Assembly: GCF_900112775.1 (NCBI RefSeq)
Contig: NZ_FOYZ01000002.1
Span: 62,001-126,000 of the forward strand
Source of the DNA: Anaeromicropila populeti
GTDB taxonomy: Bacteria; Bacillota; Clostridia; Lachnospirales; Lachnospiraceae
Length of the DNA: 64,000 bases
Direction of reading: 5' to 3'
Shown one piece after another: positions 55,113 through 64,000 of this stretch. Each line of letters begins with the position of its first letter. The stretch's first letter is position 1. Position numbers and translations under genes: made by a program. The notes under the pieces were generated by a model. That model had not been told where the DNA came from and did not search any database. It saw only the letters and a program-made list of their open reading frames with translations.

Positions 55113-58100
55113 ATGAAGGATAAAGTTTTGAAATGGACAAAGGATAAGCCCCCATGGGTAAAGTGGCTAATTTGTTTAATCAGTATACTATACGTTGTGG
55201 TTAGTGTATCACAAACTATAGTTGCATCAGAAAGCACAGGTGACAAGCAGACAATTGTTGTATATACAAATCAATCAAAGGAGATATTGCAGCCTTATAA
55301 AGAAGCTTTTGAAAAAAAATATAATAATGTAAGTGTGGTTTATAAGTGTCCTAAGGATTATGAAACAGAAGTTACTCAATTGCTACAGGAAGGTAACTGC
55401 GGAGATGTGCTGCTGATACCTGGTTCCATAAGTTCAAGTGAGTATGGTAAATATTTTAAATCCCTAGGAAGCAGGCAGCAGATGGAATTAAAATATAACT
55501 ATATTAATTCCACAAATGGAACTCAGGTTTATGGCCTTCCCACATTTGCCAATGCGTTAGGACTAGTGTATAATAAGGCAGTTTTTGAACAGGCAGGTAT
55601 TACCGAACTGCCTGCCACAATAGAAGATTTTTATAATGATATGGAAAAAATCAAGGAACGGACAGAAGCAACTCCGTTATATACAAACTATGCATCGGGA
55701 TGGGCATTAGGAATATGGGAAGAGTACACATTTGGTTCTATGACAGGGGATTCTACCTATAGAAATAATGGATTTCTGAATGAGGAAAAACCCTTTTCAA
55801 AAAATACGGCACATTTTAAGGTGTATAAGTTACTATATGATTTAGTTGCCAATGGGTTGTGCGAAGATAATCCAGAGGCAAGCAACTGGGATCAGTCAAA
55901 AAAGTTATTAAACGAAGGAAAAATTGGATGTATGGCACTGGGAACATGGGCTGTATCGCAAATAAAGGCGGCAGGGCCATTTCCAGAAAATGTGTGCTAT
56001 ATGCCGTTTCCACATACTATTAATGGAAAACAGTACATGACGGTATCAGCAGATTATAGCTATGCTATTAGCAGGACAAGCAGCAATCAAGAAATGGCAA
56101 GAAAATATATTGATTTTATGATTGAAGAATCTGGATATGCCATTAATAATCAGTGTATTTCTATTGTAAAATCAGATCCATATCCAGAAAGCTTTTCCGA
56201 AATGAATAATGTTAACTTTTTAGTTAATTCACAGTTTACAAGTAAAAATTATAGCCGCCTGTTGGAATTGTCGGCAAAACTGGATTTAAGTGATACAGCA
56301 AATCAACAGCGGATTGTAGAGGCAGCACTTTATAAAAGAAATGAAACATTTGAAGAAATAATGGATGAATGGAATGAGATATGGGAAAGCGGCAGAACCA
56401 TTCCAGCAGAAAAAGAAACGCCTGTTATTTCTAATCAAGGAACAATTTTTGATATTACAGGAGATTATGAAATAAGATTTTCCTTAAAAGAGCAAGAATT
56501 ATTTCAAGAAGCAGATACTATTACAGTGGGATATGTGGATGATATGCCACCATTAGCGTATTTTTGTGAAACAAAACGAGAATTTTGCGGCATTTCTGCG
56601 GACGTATTGAAAATACTGGAGCAAAAAACAGGGTTACAGTTAGAATATAAGGCATACGCTTCTGATGAGGAAATGCTTCAGGCGGCTAAAAATGGAGAAA
56701 TTCAGTTGCTGGTCAATGTAGGGAAGTGGGAGCAGAAGCCAAAGGAGAAAATTACTTTTTCTAAAACCTTTTTAAGTGATACTATGGTACTAGTAAAAAA
56801 TAAAGAAGCTAATTTGGAAGAAATTCAGAACAAGCCGTTAGCGGTATTAAAAGGTGAAATACTACCAGCAGAGCTAACAGTGGATGAGAAGAATATAAAA
56901 TATTACGATACAGTAACCCAGTGTTTTGAAGCAGTAAACCAAAATAAAGCATCATACACCTTTATTAATTACTACACAGCCAATTATTATTCCATTGAGA
57001 GAAGATACAAAAACATATCAGTCATACCGCTAAATTATAAATGTGAAGTGAGCATTGGATTTGTTCCAGGCGCAGATTCCAGAATGATTTCCATAACAAA
57101 TAAAGTGCTTTATGGTATTTCAGATGGAACCTATCAGAGGATTGTTCAGAGTAATTTAAGTTCTATAAAAGATATTATTACAGTTAGGCATTTTGTAGAG
57201 GCCAATCCAATAGCAAGTATTTTTGGTTCATTAGCTGTCTTAAGTATTGTGGCATTGCTTGTTATATTTTTATTATATCAAAGATTAAGGCTTCACAAAA
57301 AGAATGCGATTACTGCAAAGCGATATGAAATCCTTGCAGAACTGGCAGACGAATATTTCTTTGAATACCAGGTGCAAAAGAACATACTGACATTGACAGA
57401 AAAGCTACAAAGTAAGTTTGGCACAGATGCCGTTATAGAGCTAGATTATTATGAGAATGATAACCAAACATTAAACAGTTTTTTGGAAATATTAAAGATG
57501 GCAAAAGATAGAGAACTGAAAGAGGAAAATTCATTTTGCTGCTCGATGCCTGATGGAGACCAGGAATGGTTTTGCATGGTTTATTCATATATTTTAGATG
57601 AAAAAAATGCGCCAACCCACCTAATTGGTAAAATAACCAATGTCACAAAATCGGTTCAGGAAAAGAAAATTCTGACTAAAAAGGCTCAGACGGATCCTTT
57701 GACAGGTTTATTTAACAGAGAAGGATTTCAAAGTAAAATTGATGTTCTTCAAAATGCAGCAGGTATGTTGGAAGACTGCACCCTGATTATGTTAGATTTG
57801 GACTATTTCAAATTAGTTAATGATACGCTAGGGCATGCGGGTGGTGACTTTGCATTAACATTGATGGCAGATAAAATGGCAGAATTATTTCCAGAGGAAG
57901 CTATAAAATGCCGTTATGGCGGAGATGAGTTTATAGTTTTCATAGATCATTGCAGTGACAAGGAAAAAATTGAGGAGTTATGTAAAACGTTTTGTGAGAC
58001 AATCCATTTTGAACTGGAATATGAAACAAAAAAAGCAAAATTGTCGGTTAGTATGGGTGTTAAGATTTCTAGTGTAGAAATAACATTTAAGCAGTTAATG

Positions 58101-58169
58101 TTTCAGGCCGATGAGCAGCTTTATTTAATGAAAAAGGAAGGAAGAAATGGGTATAGAATTAATTCATGA
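55113..58169 (+). CDS. receptor diguanylate cyclase with tandem family 1 and family 3 solute-binding domains
   Basis: The start is ATG 55113 behind TAGGTGG. The 1018-residue protein has a first membrane segment (about 17-38). A complete extracytoplasmic solute-binding domain of the sugar (MalE) type follows (about 48-415). A second, amino-acid type (family 3) binding domain begins at VGYVDDMPPLAYF (about 468-695). A second membrane segment (698-725), a PAS-like domain (735-850) and a GGDEF domain with RYGGDEF at 936-940 complete it. The GGDEF core is intact, so c-di-GMP synthesis is likely. No RxxD inhibitory site is visible. Two distinct ligands may be read by one enzyme. Confidence 0.9.
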   Translation: MKDKVLKWTKDKPPWVKWLICLISILYVVVSVSQTIVASESTGDKQTIVVYTNQSKEILQPYKEAFEKKYNNVSVVYKCPKDYETEVTQLLQEGNCGDVLLIPGSISSSEYGKYFKSLGSRQQMELKYNYINSTNGTQVYGLPTFANALGLVYNKAVFEQAGITELPATIEDFYNDMEKIKERTEATPLYTNYASGWALGIWEEYTFGSMTGDSTYRNNGFLNEEKPFSKNTAHFKVYKLLYDLVANGLCEDNPEASNWDQSKKLLNEGKIGCMALGTWAVSQIKAAGPFPENVCYMPFPHTINGKQYMTVSADYSYAISRTSSNQEMARKYIDFMIEESGYAINNQCISIVKSDPYPESFSEMNNVNFLVNSQFTSKNYSRLLELSAKLDLSDTANQQRIVEAALYKRNETFEEIMDEWNEIWESGRTIPAEKETPVISNQGTIFDITGDYEIRFSLKEQELFQEADTITVGYVDDMPPLAYFCETKREFCGISADVLKILEQKTGLQLEYKAYASDEEMLQAAKNGEIQLLVNVGKWEQKPKEKITFSKTFLSDTMVLVKNKEANLEEIQNKPLAVLKGEILPAELTVDEKNIKYYDTVTQCFEAVNQNKASYTFINYYTANYYSIERRYKNISVIPLNYKCEVSIGFVPGADSRMISITNKVLYGISDGTYQRIVQSNLSSIKDIITVRHFVEANPIASIFGSLAVLSIVALLVIFLLYQRLRLHKKNAITAKRYEILAELADEYFFEYQVQKNILTLTEKLQSKFGTDAVIELDYYENDNQTLNSFLEILKMAKDRELKEENSFCCSMPDGDQEWFCMVYSYILDEKNAPTHLIGKITNVTKSVQEKKILTKKAQTDPLTGLFNREGFQSKIDVLQNAAGMLEDCTLIMLDLDYFKLVNDTLGHAGGDFALTLMADKMAELFPEEAIKCRYGGDEFIVFIDHCSDKEKIEELCKTFCETIHFELEYETKKAKLSVSMGVKISSVEITFKQLMFQADEQLYLMKKEGRNGYRINS

Positions 58170-58207
58170 CAGAGTAGAAAGAAGCATTTGATTAAGAAAG
58201 AATAAAG

Positions 58208-58257
58208 GAAAAAAGGAGATATTACGCAGTAAAAACTGAGGAATATCTCCTTTTTAT
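58208..58257. terminator. bidirectional terminator
   Basis: AAAAAGGAGATATT (58210-58223) and AATATCTCCTTTTT (58242-58255) form a perfect 14-base-pair stem. It has T on one end and A on the other, so it can end both the GGDEF gene and the convergent coat-like gene. Confidence 0.88.
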
Positions 58258-58280
58258 GTGATGGGAGACTGCTTTCCCTT

Positions 58281-58889
58281 TTAGAAACGTCTGCTGCGAT
58301 AACGATTTCTCCGGAAAGTCATTTCATTTAAAAGCATAGAACCCACTAGAGTTCGCAGCCAGTTTGGTCTTCCGCCAGGATGACAAGTAGGACATGGAGG
58401 AGGAGGACAATATCGTCCAGGACCGCAAGGTCTGTTAATGATTGGACAGTATGGACCGAAGCAAGGTCTTGGCGGCGGAGGAGGAGGACCGCCAGGGCCA
58501 TAAGGAGGCCATGGAGGAGGACCACCAGGACCGTAAGGAGGCCATGGAGGAGGACCACCATGATGATACGGCTGTGTTGGGTAAGAATTAAGTTCAGATG
58601 CAGCAATGTCAGTATTTTCAGCATCTATACGGCTTACAACGGAGTCAATAATCATGTTAAGGTGAGAAGAGTCAGGATATTCATCAAACATAACACTGCC
58701 TTCATATTCCAGTTTATCACATTCTTCATCTATCTCCTTTTGAATATCAGACACAAAGGAAGGAAGCAGCTTTCGCATATATTCAACATCTTGTTCATAA
58801 GATACGCTAAGAGATGTTTGCTGTAATAAAGGAGATGATTCATGAATATGTTTTTCAAAGGGTGAGTCAGTATAATCAAAAATTTTCAT
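58281..58889 (-). CDS. Pro/Gly-rich, coat-like protein
   Basis: The 202-residue protein has an acidic N-terminal half (about residues 1-100). A proline- and glycine-rich part follows (two units of GGPPPWPPYGP, then polyproline and CFGPYCP, CPTCHPGG cysteine pairs), and the tail is strongly basic (RRNRYRSRRF). TAGGAG precedes the ATG. Proteins of this composition are common in spore coats of Firmicutes. A sigma-K-like promoter upstream supports expression in the mother cell. The exact function is unknown; cross-linking through cysteine and tyrosine is possible. Confidence 0.72.
   Translation of the reverse strand: MKIFDYTDSPFEKHIHESSPLLQQTSLSVSYEQDVEYMRKLLPSFVSDIQKEIDEECDKLEYEGSVMFDEYPDSSHLNMIIDSVVSRIDAENTDIAASELNSYPTQPYHHGGPPPWPPYGPGGPPPWPPYGPGGPPPPPPRPCFGPYCPIINRPCGPGRYCPPPPCPTCHPGGRPNWLRTLVGSMLLNEMTFRRNRYRSRRF
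58501..58560 (-). repeat. 33-bp tandem repeat coding for GGPPPWPPYGP
   Basis: A 33-base unit (58501-58533) is followed by an identical 27-base partial second copy (58534-58560). Together they encode the repeated Pro/Gly/Trp/Tyr motif. Length variation by slippage is possible. Confidence 0.8.
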
Positions 58890-58916
58890 AATAACTCCTA
58901 TAGATTCTTTCTCTAT

Positions 58917-58943
58917 TAATATATGAGTAATTTAGAAAACGGT
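58917..58943 (-). promoter_or_regulatory. sigma-K-like promoter of the coat-like gene
   Basis: On the minus strand, CATATATTA (58925-58917) fits the sigma-E/sigma-K -10 pattern CATAnnnTA. AC lies 16 bases upstream (58943-58942), the sigma-K -35 core. No sigma-A promoter of similar quality is present. Confidence 0.55.
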
Positions 58944-58983
58944 GAATTGTTGCAGTTTTTTTTGTAAGGTAAGCTGGAATGTA

Positions 58984-59012
58984 TTGCACTTTCTAGAAAA
59001 AATCGTTACAAT
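58984..59012 (+). promoter_or_regulatory. promoter of the methyltransferase gene
   Basis: TTGCAC (58984-58989), 17 bases and TACAAT (59007-59012). Confidence 0.68.
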
Positions 59013-59051
59013 AAAAAGGAAGAAATTATCTGTAACCCAAGAGAGGTAAAA

Positions 59052-60260
59052 ATGGAAGAAGAAATTATTAAAATAATTGAAAATTATATAAATGAAACAT
59101 ATATAGATATGGTAGTAAGTAATTCATCAGACACCAATTTTATAAAAAAAATTAAAGTAAGGCCAATCAGGCTTAAAAATGCGGAAATTTACCAGGTGAC
59201 CAGTTACCAGGGGGCAAAGGTATTTCATAAAAATTGCTCTAAGCAAGAACTAAAAGAGGAAATGATCAAGTGGTTCTGTGGAATTGATGTACAAGCTGAA
59301 ACCAAAGAAATAAAAAAAATAAAGTTTAAACAGGCAGTAATACGTACAACAACACAGCAGGTGAATGTTTTAGTCAGCAAAAAGGGTAAAATAACAACAA
59401 AAGCAACCAAACTGATGAAAGAAATGAAAAAGCCAGAAATGGAGCATAATAGAACAAAAAAATATATTTTAGAGGAAGGAATTACAGTTCCTTTTCTAGT
59501 TGATTTAGGTGTTATGACGACAGAGGGCAGAATAGTAGCAGCTAAATACGACAAGTATAAGCAAATCAACCGTTTCCTTGAGTTTGTGGAAGATGTTTTA
59601 GATGAGCTGCCAAAGGATAGAGAACTTACTATTTTGGATTTTGGCTGTGGCAAGTCATATTTGACTTTTTCCTTGTATTATTATTTGAAAAATTTAAAAG
59701 GGTATCCGATTCATATCATTGGCTTGGATTTGAAGCCAGATGTAATTCATACTTGTAATGAGCTAGCTGAGAAATATCAATATGAAAACTTAAAATTCTA
59801 TTTAGGTGATATTGCTCAATATGAAGGGGTTCAAAAGGTAGATATGGTAGTAACACTTCATGCTTGTGATACCGCAACTGATTATGCTCTTTATAAGGCA
59901 ATCGATTGGGATGCAAAAGTAATTTTATCAGTTCCATGCTGCCAGAAGGAATTGAACAGGCAAATTAAGTGCAAAGAATTAGAGGGAATACTTGAGTATG
60001 GTATATTGAAAGAACGTGCGGCTGCTCTATTTACTGACGGCATACGTGCCCAACTATTACAATTAAGTGGATACAGAACACAAATACTTGAGTTTATTGA
60101 TATGGAGCATACCCCTAAGAACCTTCTAATCCGAGCAATTAAAGACCAGAAAAAAGGGAAAGCAGAATGGAGTGACTATGAAAAACTAGTAAATTTTTTA
60201 GGTGTAACACCAACTCTGGGAGAATTATTAAAAGAAAAAAGTAATAATAGAATAGGATGA
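59052..60260 (+). CDS. class I SAM-dependent methyltransferase
   Basis: The 402-residue protein has an N-terminal region of about 150 residues with no recognised motif. A Rossmann methyltransferase domain follows: the SAM loop LDFGCGKSYLT, acidic IGLDLK, YLGDIAQYE, and the later TLHACDTATDYAL and VPCCQKEL motifs. The HACDTAT and PCCQ pattern recurs in a group of putative RNA or protein methyltransferases in Firmicutes (METTL25-like). The substrate is unknown. GAGAGG precedes the ATG and a large membrane-anchored protein gene follows seven bases after its stop. Confidence 0.82.
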   Translation: MEEEIIKIIENYINETYIDMVVSNSSDTNFIKKIKVRPIRLKNAEIYQVTSYQGAKVFHKNCSKQELKEEMIKWFCGIDVQAETKEIKKIKFKQAVIRTTTQQVNVLVSKKGKITTKATKLMKEMKKPEMEHNRTKKYILEEGITVPFLVDLGVMTTEGRIVAAKYDKYKQINRFLEFVEDVLDELPKDRELTILDFGCGKSYLTFSLYYYLKNLKGYPIHIIGLDLKPDVIHTCNELAEKYQYENLKFYLGDIAQYEGVQKVDMVVTLHACDTATDYALYKAIDWDAKVILSVPCCQKELNRQIKCKELEGILEYGILKERAAALFTDGIRAQLLQLSGYRTQILEFIDMEHTPKNLLIRAIKDQKKGKAEWSDYEKLVNFLGVTPTLGELLKEKSNNRIG

Positions 60261-60266
60261 GGATAA

Positions 60267-62816
60267 ATGAAGCATGTATATCGAGCGCTTGTTTTACTGG
60301 TTGTGTTTGTAGTATCGATTGGATTCATGCAAAAGAATATTAAGGAAGTTACTATTAGCTTTGATACAACGGTGGAAATGGCTAAGGCAACATTTCCTAT
60401 TTTACATGTAAAGACGAGTAACTATGAAATAAATGTGCTGCATGGTTATAGCAGTAGTATTGAAGCAAATGTAATTAGAGAATCCGTGACTCCAATTGGA
60501 ACAGATAAGAATTTTGAGCTTTATATGGAGGATCAAAATAATGAAATTAGAAAAATAAAATATGAACTTCGGAGAATTTCAGAAAATGAACTAATGGAAA
60601 CCGATACCATTAGTGCACTGGATGAAACAGAGAGTGGAAAATCTGTTAAAATCCGCTTAAAAGCAGATTTGGAAACAGGCAGAGAGTATGCAGTAAAGAT
60701 TACGGCTGTTACAAGCAACGGCCGGAAAATACATTATTATACAAGATTAAAGTATTATGATACGGACTCACATTTGAATGATAAAATGAACTTTATTCAA
60801 ACACTTCAGGATTCCATAATTAATAAAAAAAATACTGAAAATATTGTGAAGTATCTAGAACCAGATAGTCAAGCAGATAATAGTTCGCTGGCATATGTAA
60901 ACATTAATTCTAGCGTTGAAAATGTGACATGGGGAAATTTAAAGCCATCTGTTATTACAGATATGATGCCGGTAATAAAGGAATTTAATATAGAGACCAC
61001 AGCAGTGGAATTTGATTATTACATTTCAGCAAATGCAGGATCTCAAAAAGACGAAACGTACCATGTCAAAGAGTTTTATCGTGTTCGCTATACAAATGAG
61101 AGAATGTATTTATTGTATTATCAGAGGACAATGGAAGCAGTTTTTGATATTGCGTTAACTAGTATTACAAAAAATGAATTAAAACTTGGTATTACCAATG
61201 AAACCGACTTGGAGATTTTTAAAAACAAGGAAAATACAAAGCTGTCATTTGTGCGCCAGGGAGCGTTATGGTATTATAATATTTCAGCTAATAAAGCTGT
61301 GAAAGTGTTTAGCTTTTTAGATAATAAAAATTTGGACTATGTGCGGAATGGCTATATGGAGCACAATATACGGATTCTAAATATGAGTGATAACGGTGAT
61401 TTAGATTTTATGGTATATGGGTATTTCAACCGGGGTGATTATGAAGGAAGAGTTGGAGTGCTTGTTTATCAGTTTCATGCAGACCAGAACCGTATAGAAG
61501 AACTAGTTTATATTCCAATGGAAACTACCTATCAAATTTTAAAGGAAGACGTGAATCAGTTTGGATATGTAAGTCAAAAAGGAATATTTTATTTTACACT
61601 TGAAAATGTAATTTATTCTTATAACATTATAGCAAAGAAGCTGGATATTATAGCATCTAATATTACTGAAGATGAACTTATTTATGTGAAAGATGGAAGT
61701 TATGTTGGGTGGCAGAATTCTTCCATACCAGAAAAAGCAAAAACAATTACCTTGTTAAACTTGGAAACAGAGGAAAAGAGCGTAATAGAAGCAGATAGTG
61801 GAGATTGTATAAAACTCTTAGGAAGTAGTGAGAGTAATATTCTGTATGGATTTGCACATACTGATGATATCGTAAAAACGAAAGACGGGATTATTATTGT
61901 TCCACTTTACCAAGTCTTTATTTGTAATGGAAGTGGAGATATATTAAAAACGTATGAGGTTGAAGATATATATGTTACAGATGTAAAAATAAATGAAAAT
62001 GTGATACAGTTGACAAGAGTTAAGAAATCTGTCACTAGTGGTAAAATGCAGTATATTGCAGTAAAAGAGGATAATATTATTAATAATCTGGAGACCGCAG
62101 AAGGTGGAATTGTATTAGAAACCAGGGTAACTGATTTGGCACTGACGGAGTATTACATTTCTCTGCCTGATGGGGTAGAATTGAAAAAGACACCAACATC
62201 TAGAAGAACGGTTAATACAATTATTACAGAGGATACGACTCTTACACTTAATCGTGAGAGCAAAGAAGAAAAGTACTATGTGTATGGGTACGGAAGCATT
62301 ATTGACTCCTTTGCAAGGCTTTCAGATGCTATAATATGTGCTGATAAGGCAATGGGGCTGGTTACAAACCGTAATCACCAGATTGTATGGGAAAGAGGCG
62401 GTAAATTTTTAAGAAATCAAATTAATTTTATTGAGCCAGTGTATACAAGTGCAAATGTGAACAGTATTGGGGCTTCTATTTCCATGATATTAGAATTAAA
62501 CGGTGTTTCAGCTTCGCCAGCTAAAATAAGCAAGTCCGAATTGTCTATCAGTGAAATTTTGTCAGATGAGCTGGGGTATCAGGGAATTAATTTAACTGGG
62601 TGCACATTGGATCAGGTGCTTTATTATGTAAGCTGCTCCAGTCCGGTTATTGCCATGAGAAGTAACGATGAGGCAGTATTATTAACAGGATACGATGAGT
62701 ATTACGTTTATTATTTGGACCCACAGTCACAGGGGCAAAAGAAAGTATTACTGACAATGGCAAATACAATATTTGAAAGCTATGGAAATATATTTATTAG
62801 TTATTTAAAACAATAA
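60267..62816 (+). CDS. large membrane-anchored protein ending in an inactive C39-like domain
   Basis: The 849-residue protein has one N-terminal membrane segment (residues 6-23) and a long extracytoplasmic part that looks beta-rich and propeller-like (about 230-700). The C-terminal domain (about 725-845) has the shape of a C39/papain-like peptidase, but the expected Cys-Gly reads NSIGASISMIL (Ile734) and the histidine before AVLLTGYD is Glu. It is therefore probably a binding or structural domain. It is co-transcribed with the methyltransferase. I do not recognise a named family. Confidence 0.75.
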   Translation: MKHVYRALVLLVVFVVSIGFMQKNIKEVTISFDTTVEMAKATFPILHVKTSNYEINVLHGYSSSIEANVIRESVTPIGTDKNFELYMEDQNNEIRKIKYELRRISENELMETDTISALDETESGKSVKIRLKADLETGREYAVKITAVTSNGRKIHYYTRLKYYDTDSHLNDKMNFIQTLQDSIINKKNTENIVKYLEPDSQADNSSLAYVNINSSVENVTWGNLKPSVITDMMPVIKEFNIETTAVEFDYYISANAGSQKDETYHVKEFYRVRYTNERMYLLYYQRTMEAVFDIALTSITKNELKLGITNETDLEIFKNKENTKLSFVRQGALWYYNISANKAVKVFSFLDNKNLDYVRNGYMEHNIRILNMSDNGDLDFMVYGYFNRGDYEGRVGVLVYQFHADQNRIEELVYIPMETTYQILKEDVNQFGYVSQKGIFYFTLENVIYSYNIIAKKLDIIASNITEDELIYVKDGSYVGWQNSSIPEKAKTITLLNLETEEKSVIEADSGDCIKLLGSSESNILYGFAHTDDIVKTKDGIIIVPLYQVFICNGSGDILKTYEVEDIYVTDVKINENVIQLTRVKKSVTSGKMQYIAVKEDNIINNLETAEGGIVLETRVTDLALTEYYISLPDGVELKKTPTSRRTVNTIITEDTTLTLNRESKEEKYYVYGYGSIIDSFARLSDAIICADKAMGLVTNRNHQIVWERGGKFLRNQINFIEPVYTSANVNSIGASISMILELNGVSASPAKISKSELSISEILSDELGYQGINLTGCTLDQVLYYVSCSSPVIAMRSNDEAVLLTGYDEYYVYYLDPQSQGQKKVLLTMANTIFESYGNIFISYLKQ

Positions 62817-62861
62817 ATTAAGTAGTTCAGAGTCTGCATTTGCAGGCAGAAAGGAAAAATT

Positions 62862-63977
62862 ATGGATGAAAGAATAAAAAAATTAGCCAAAAATCTTGTG
62901 AATTATTCAATGGGAGTAAAAGAGGGGGATAAGGTTTATATTGATTATATTGGAATGGACACAGAGGATTTGGCAAGACAGCTTATAAAGGAGGTTTATG
63001 TGGCAGGAGGAATTCCATTTCCACATTATACTTCCCAAAAGGTGCTGCGTGAGACTCTTTTAAATTGTACAGAAGAGCAGTTAAAATTAATGGCTGAATT
63101 TGACTGCAAGGAAATGAATGAGATGGATTGTTATGTAGCAGTGAGGGGAACTGAAAATGCATCAGAACTTTCAGATGTACCTAATGACAAAATGCGTTTA
63201 TATGAGCGGTTGTATCAGACTCCTGTACACCATGATATCAGGGTAAAGAAGACAAGATGGGTTGTGCTCCGCTACCCAAATGCTGCAATGGCGCAGCTTT
63301 CTAATTCCAGCCTGGAAGCATTTGAAGATTTCTATTTTGATGTATGTAATTTAGACTATTCAAAAATGGGAAAAGCCATGGAAAACCTTGTTGATTATAT
63401 GAATCGTACAGATAAGGTTCGGATAGTTGGAAAAGGAACGGATTTATCTTTTTCCATTAAAGATATCCCGGCTATTCCATGTGCTGGAAATATGAATATT
63501 CCAGACGGAGAGGTTTACACAGCTCCTGTTAGAAACTCAGTAAATGGGGTAGTCACTTATACAGCACCATCTTTATACCAAGGGTTTACTTATGAAAATA
63601 TTTGCTTAGAATTTAAAGAGGGTAAGATTATAAAGGCATCTGCAAATGATTCTGAGAGGATTAATAAAGTGTTTGATACAGATGAAGGAGCCAGATATAT
63701 AGGGGAGTTTGCCATTGGAGTAAATCCTTATATTAAAAATCCTATGAAAGACATTTTATTTGATGAAAAAATTATGGGTTCATTTCATTTTACACCAGGA
63801 AACTGCTATGATGAGGCTCCTAATGGAAACCGTTCCTCCATTCATTGGGATTTGGTGTGTATTCAAACTCCTGAGTGCGGCGGAGGAGAAATTTATTTTG
63901 ATGATGTGCTTATTAGAAAAGATGGACTGTTTGTAGTAGAAGAATTGAAATGCTTAAATCCAGAACAACTAAAGTAG
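62862..63977 (+). CDS. M29 family aminopeptidase
   Basis: The 371-residue protein is a thermophilic-type (AmpS/PepS) metallo-aminopeptidase. The likely metal ligands are the glutamates in PDGEVYTAP and YIGEFAIG, the histidines in FHFTPGN and SSIHWDLV, and the aspartate in YFDDVLI. It would remove N-terminal residues from peptides in the cytoplasm. The length is slightly below the usual 400-410. AAGGAAAAATT precedes the ATG. The last 23 bases of the window hold nothing recognisable. Confidence 0.92.
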   Translation: MDERIKKLAKNLVNYSMGVKEGDKVYIDYIGMDTEDLARQLIKEVYVAGGIPFPHYTSQKVLRETLLNCTEEQLKLMAEFDCKEMNEMDCYVAVRGTENASELSDVPNDKMRLYERLYQTPVHHDIRVKKTRWVVLRYPNAAMAQLSNSSLEAFEDFYFDVCNLDYSKMGKAMENLVDYMNRTDKVRIVGKGTDLSFSIKDIPAIPCAGNMNIPDGEVYTAPVRNSVNGVVTYTAPSLYQGFTYENICLEFKEGKIIKASANDSERINKVFDTDEGARYIGEFAIGVNPYIKNPMKDILFDEKIMGSFHFTPGNCYDEAPNGNRSSIHWDLVCIQTPECGGGEIYFDDVLIRKDGLFVVEELKCLNPEQLK

Positions 63978-64000
63978 ATATGTGGAATAAGTGTGGAAAA

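Noticed and set aside
58380-58826. Arg- and Thr-rich open frame of 148 codons on the plus strand
   Set aside because: It is antisense to the Pro/Gly-rich coat-like gene and its composition is just the complement of GGPPPW repeats. It has no ribosome site.

Overview
The window comes from a low-GC, endospore-forming member of the Clostridia, most likely a Lachnospiraceae relative. The evidence is a T-box-controlled long isoleucyl-tRNA synthetase, Bacillus/Clostridium gene orders (rpsF-ssb-rpsR, gdpP-rplI-dnaB, ywlC-ywlE-rpiB-atp), MecA, a c-di-AMP phosphodiesterase, spore cortex type hydrolases, a SpoIIQ-like protein and a coat-like Pro/Gly protein behind a sigma-K-like promoter. The F-type ATP synthase c subunit carries a sodium-binding signature, which fits an anaerobe. 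The assignment to a family is inferred; no rRNA or tRNA gene is present in the window.

Layout. 1-2659: end of a three-gene FAD oxidoreductase cluster (glycerol-3-phosphate dehydrogenase type protein, pyridine nucleotide oxidoreductase, DUF1667 protein). 2693-6326: promoter, T-box leader and ileS. 6354-8940: glycogen phosphorylase. 8944-16315: MATE transporter, SppA, RDD protein, an inactive LytM-domain protein, two related secreted proteins and a hemolysin III family protein. 16583-17996: DUF951 gene and the rpsF-ssb-rpsR operon. 17996-27155: a decayed 9.2-kb genomic island between the 3' end of rpsR and an imperfect 31-bp copy of that 3' end. It holds broken parA and parB, a transposase fragment, structured DNA, an ECF sigma factor/ABC transporter/VanY operon and several gene fragments.

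27362-31629: BlaI/BlaR1-type regulatory pair with tandem operators, and a membrane-free chemotaxis receptor. 31705-36459: gdpP, rplI, dnaB and a MerR regulator. 36528-38038: DUF1858 protein, a small ferredoxin and MecA. 38258-41572: an orphan cluster of a Ser/Thr kinase fused to a P-loop-like domain, a ParA/TadZ-like protein, a CpaB/SAF-like protein and a small protein, with no pilus genes alongside. 41743-46840: membrane protein, GH18 cortex-hydrolase-like protein, CwlD-like amidase, Sua5, arginine phosphatase and RpiB. 46957-54164: full F1Fo ATP synthase operon. 54305-63977: YwmB-like protein, a very unusual receptor diguanylate cyclase with two different solute-binding domains, a coat-like protein, a methyltransferase, a large protein ending in an inactive C39-like domain, and an M29 aminopeptidase.

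The most interesting items are the rpsR island, the kinase/ParA/SAF cluster with a probable ACG start codon, the tandem-solute-binding GGDEF protein, two opposite single-A frameshifts (parA, vanY) in the island, and an 81-bp nested palindrome. All functional calls rest on reading the sequence and remembered family features; no searches were run.
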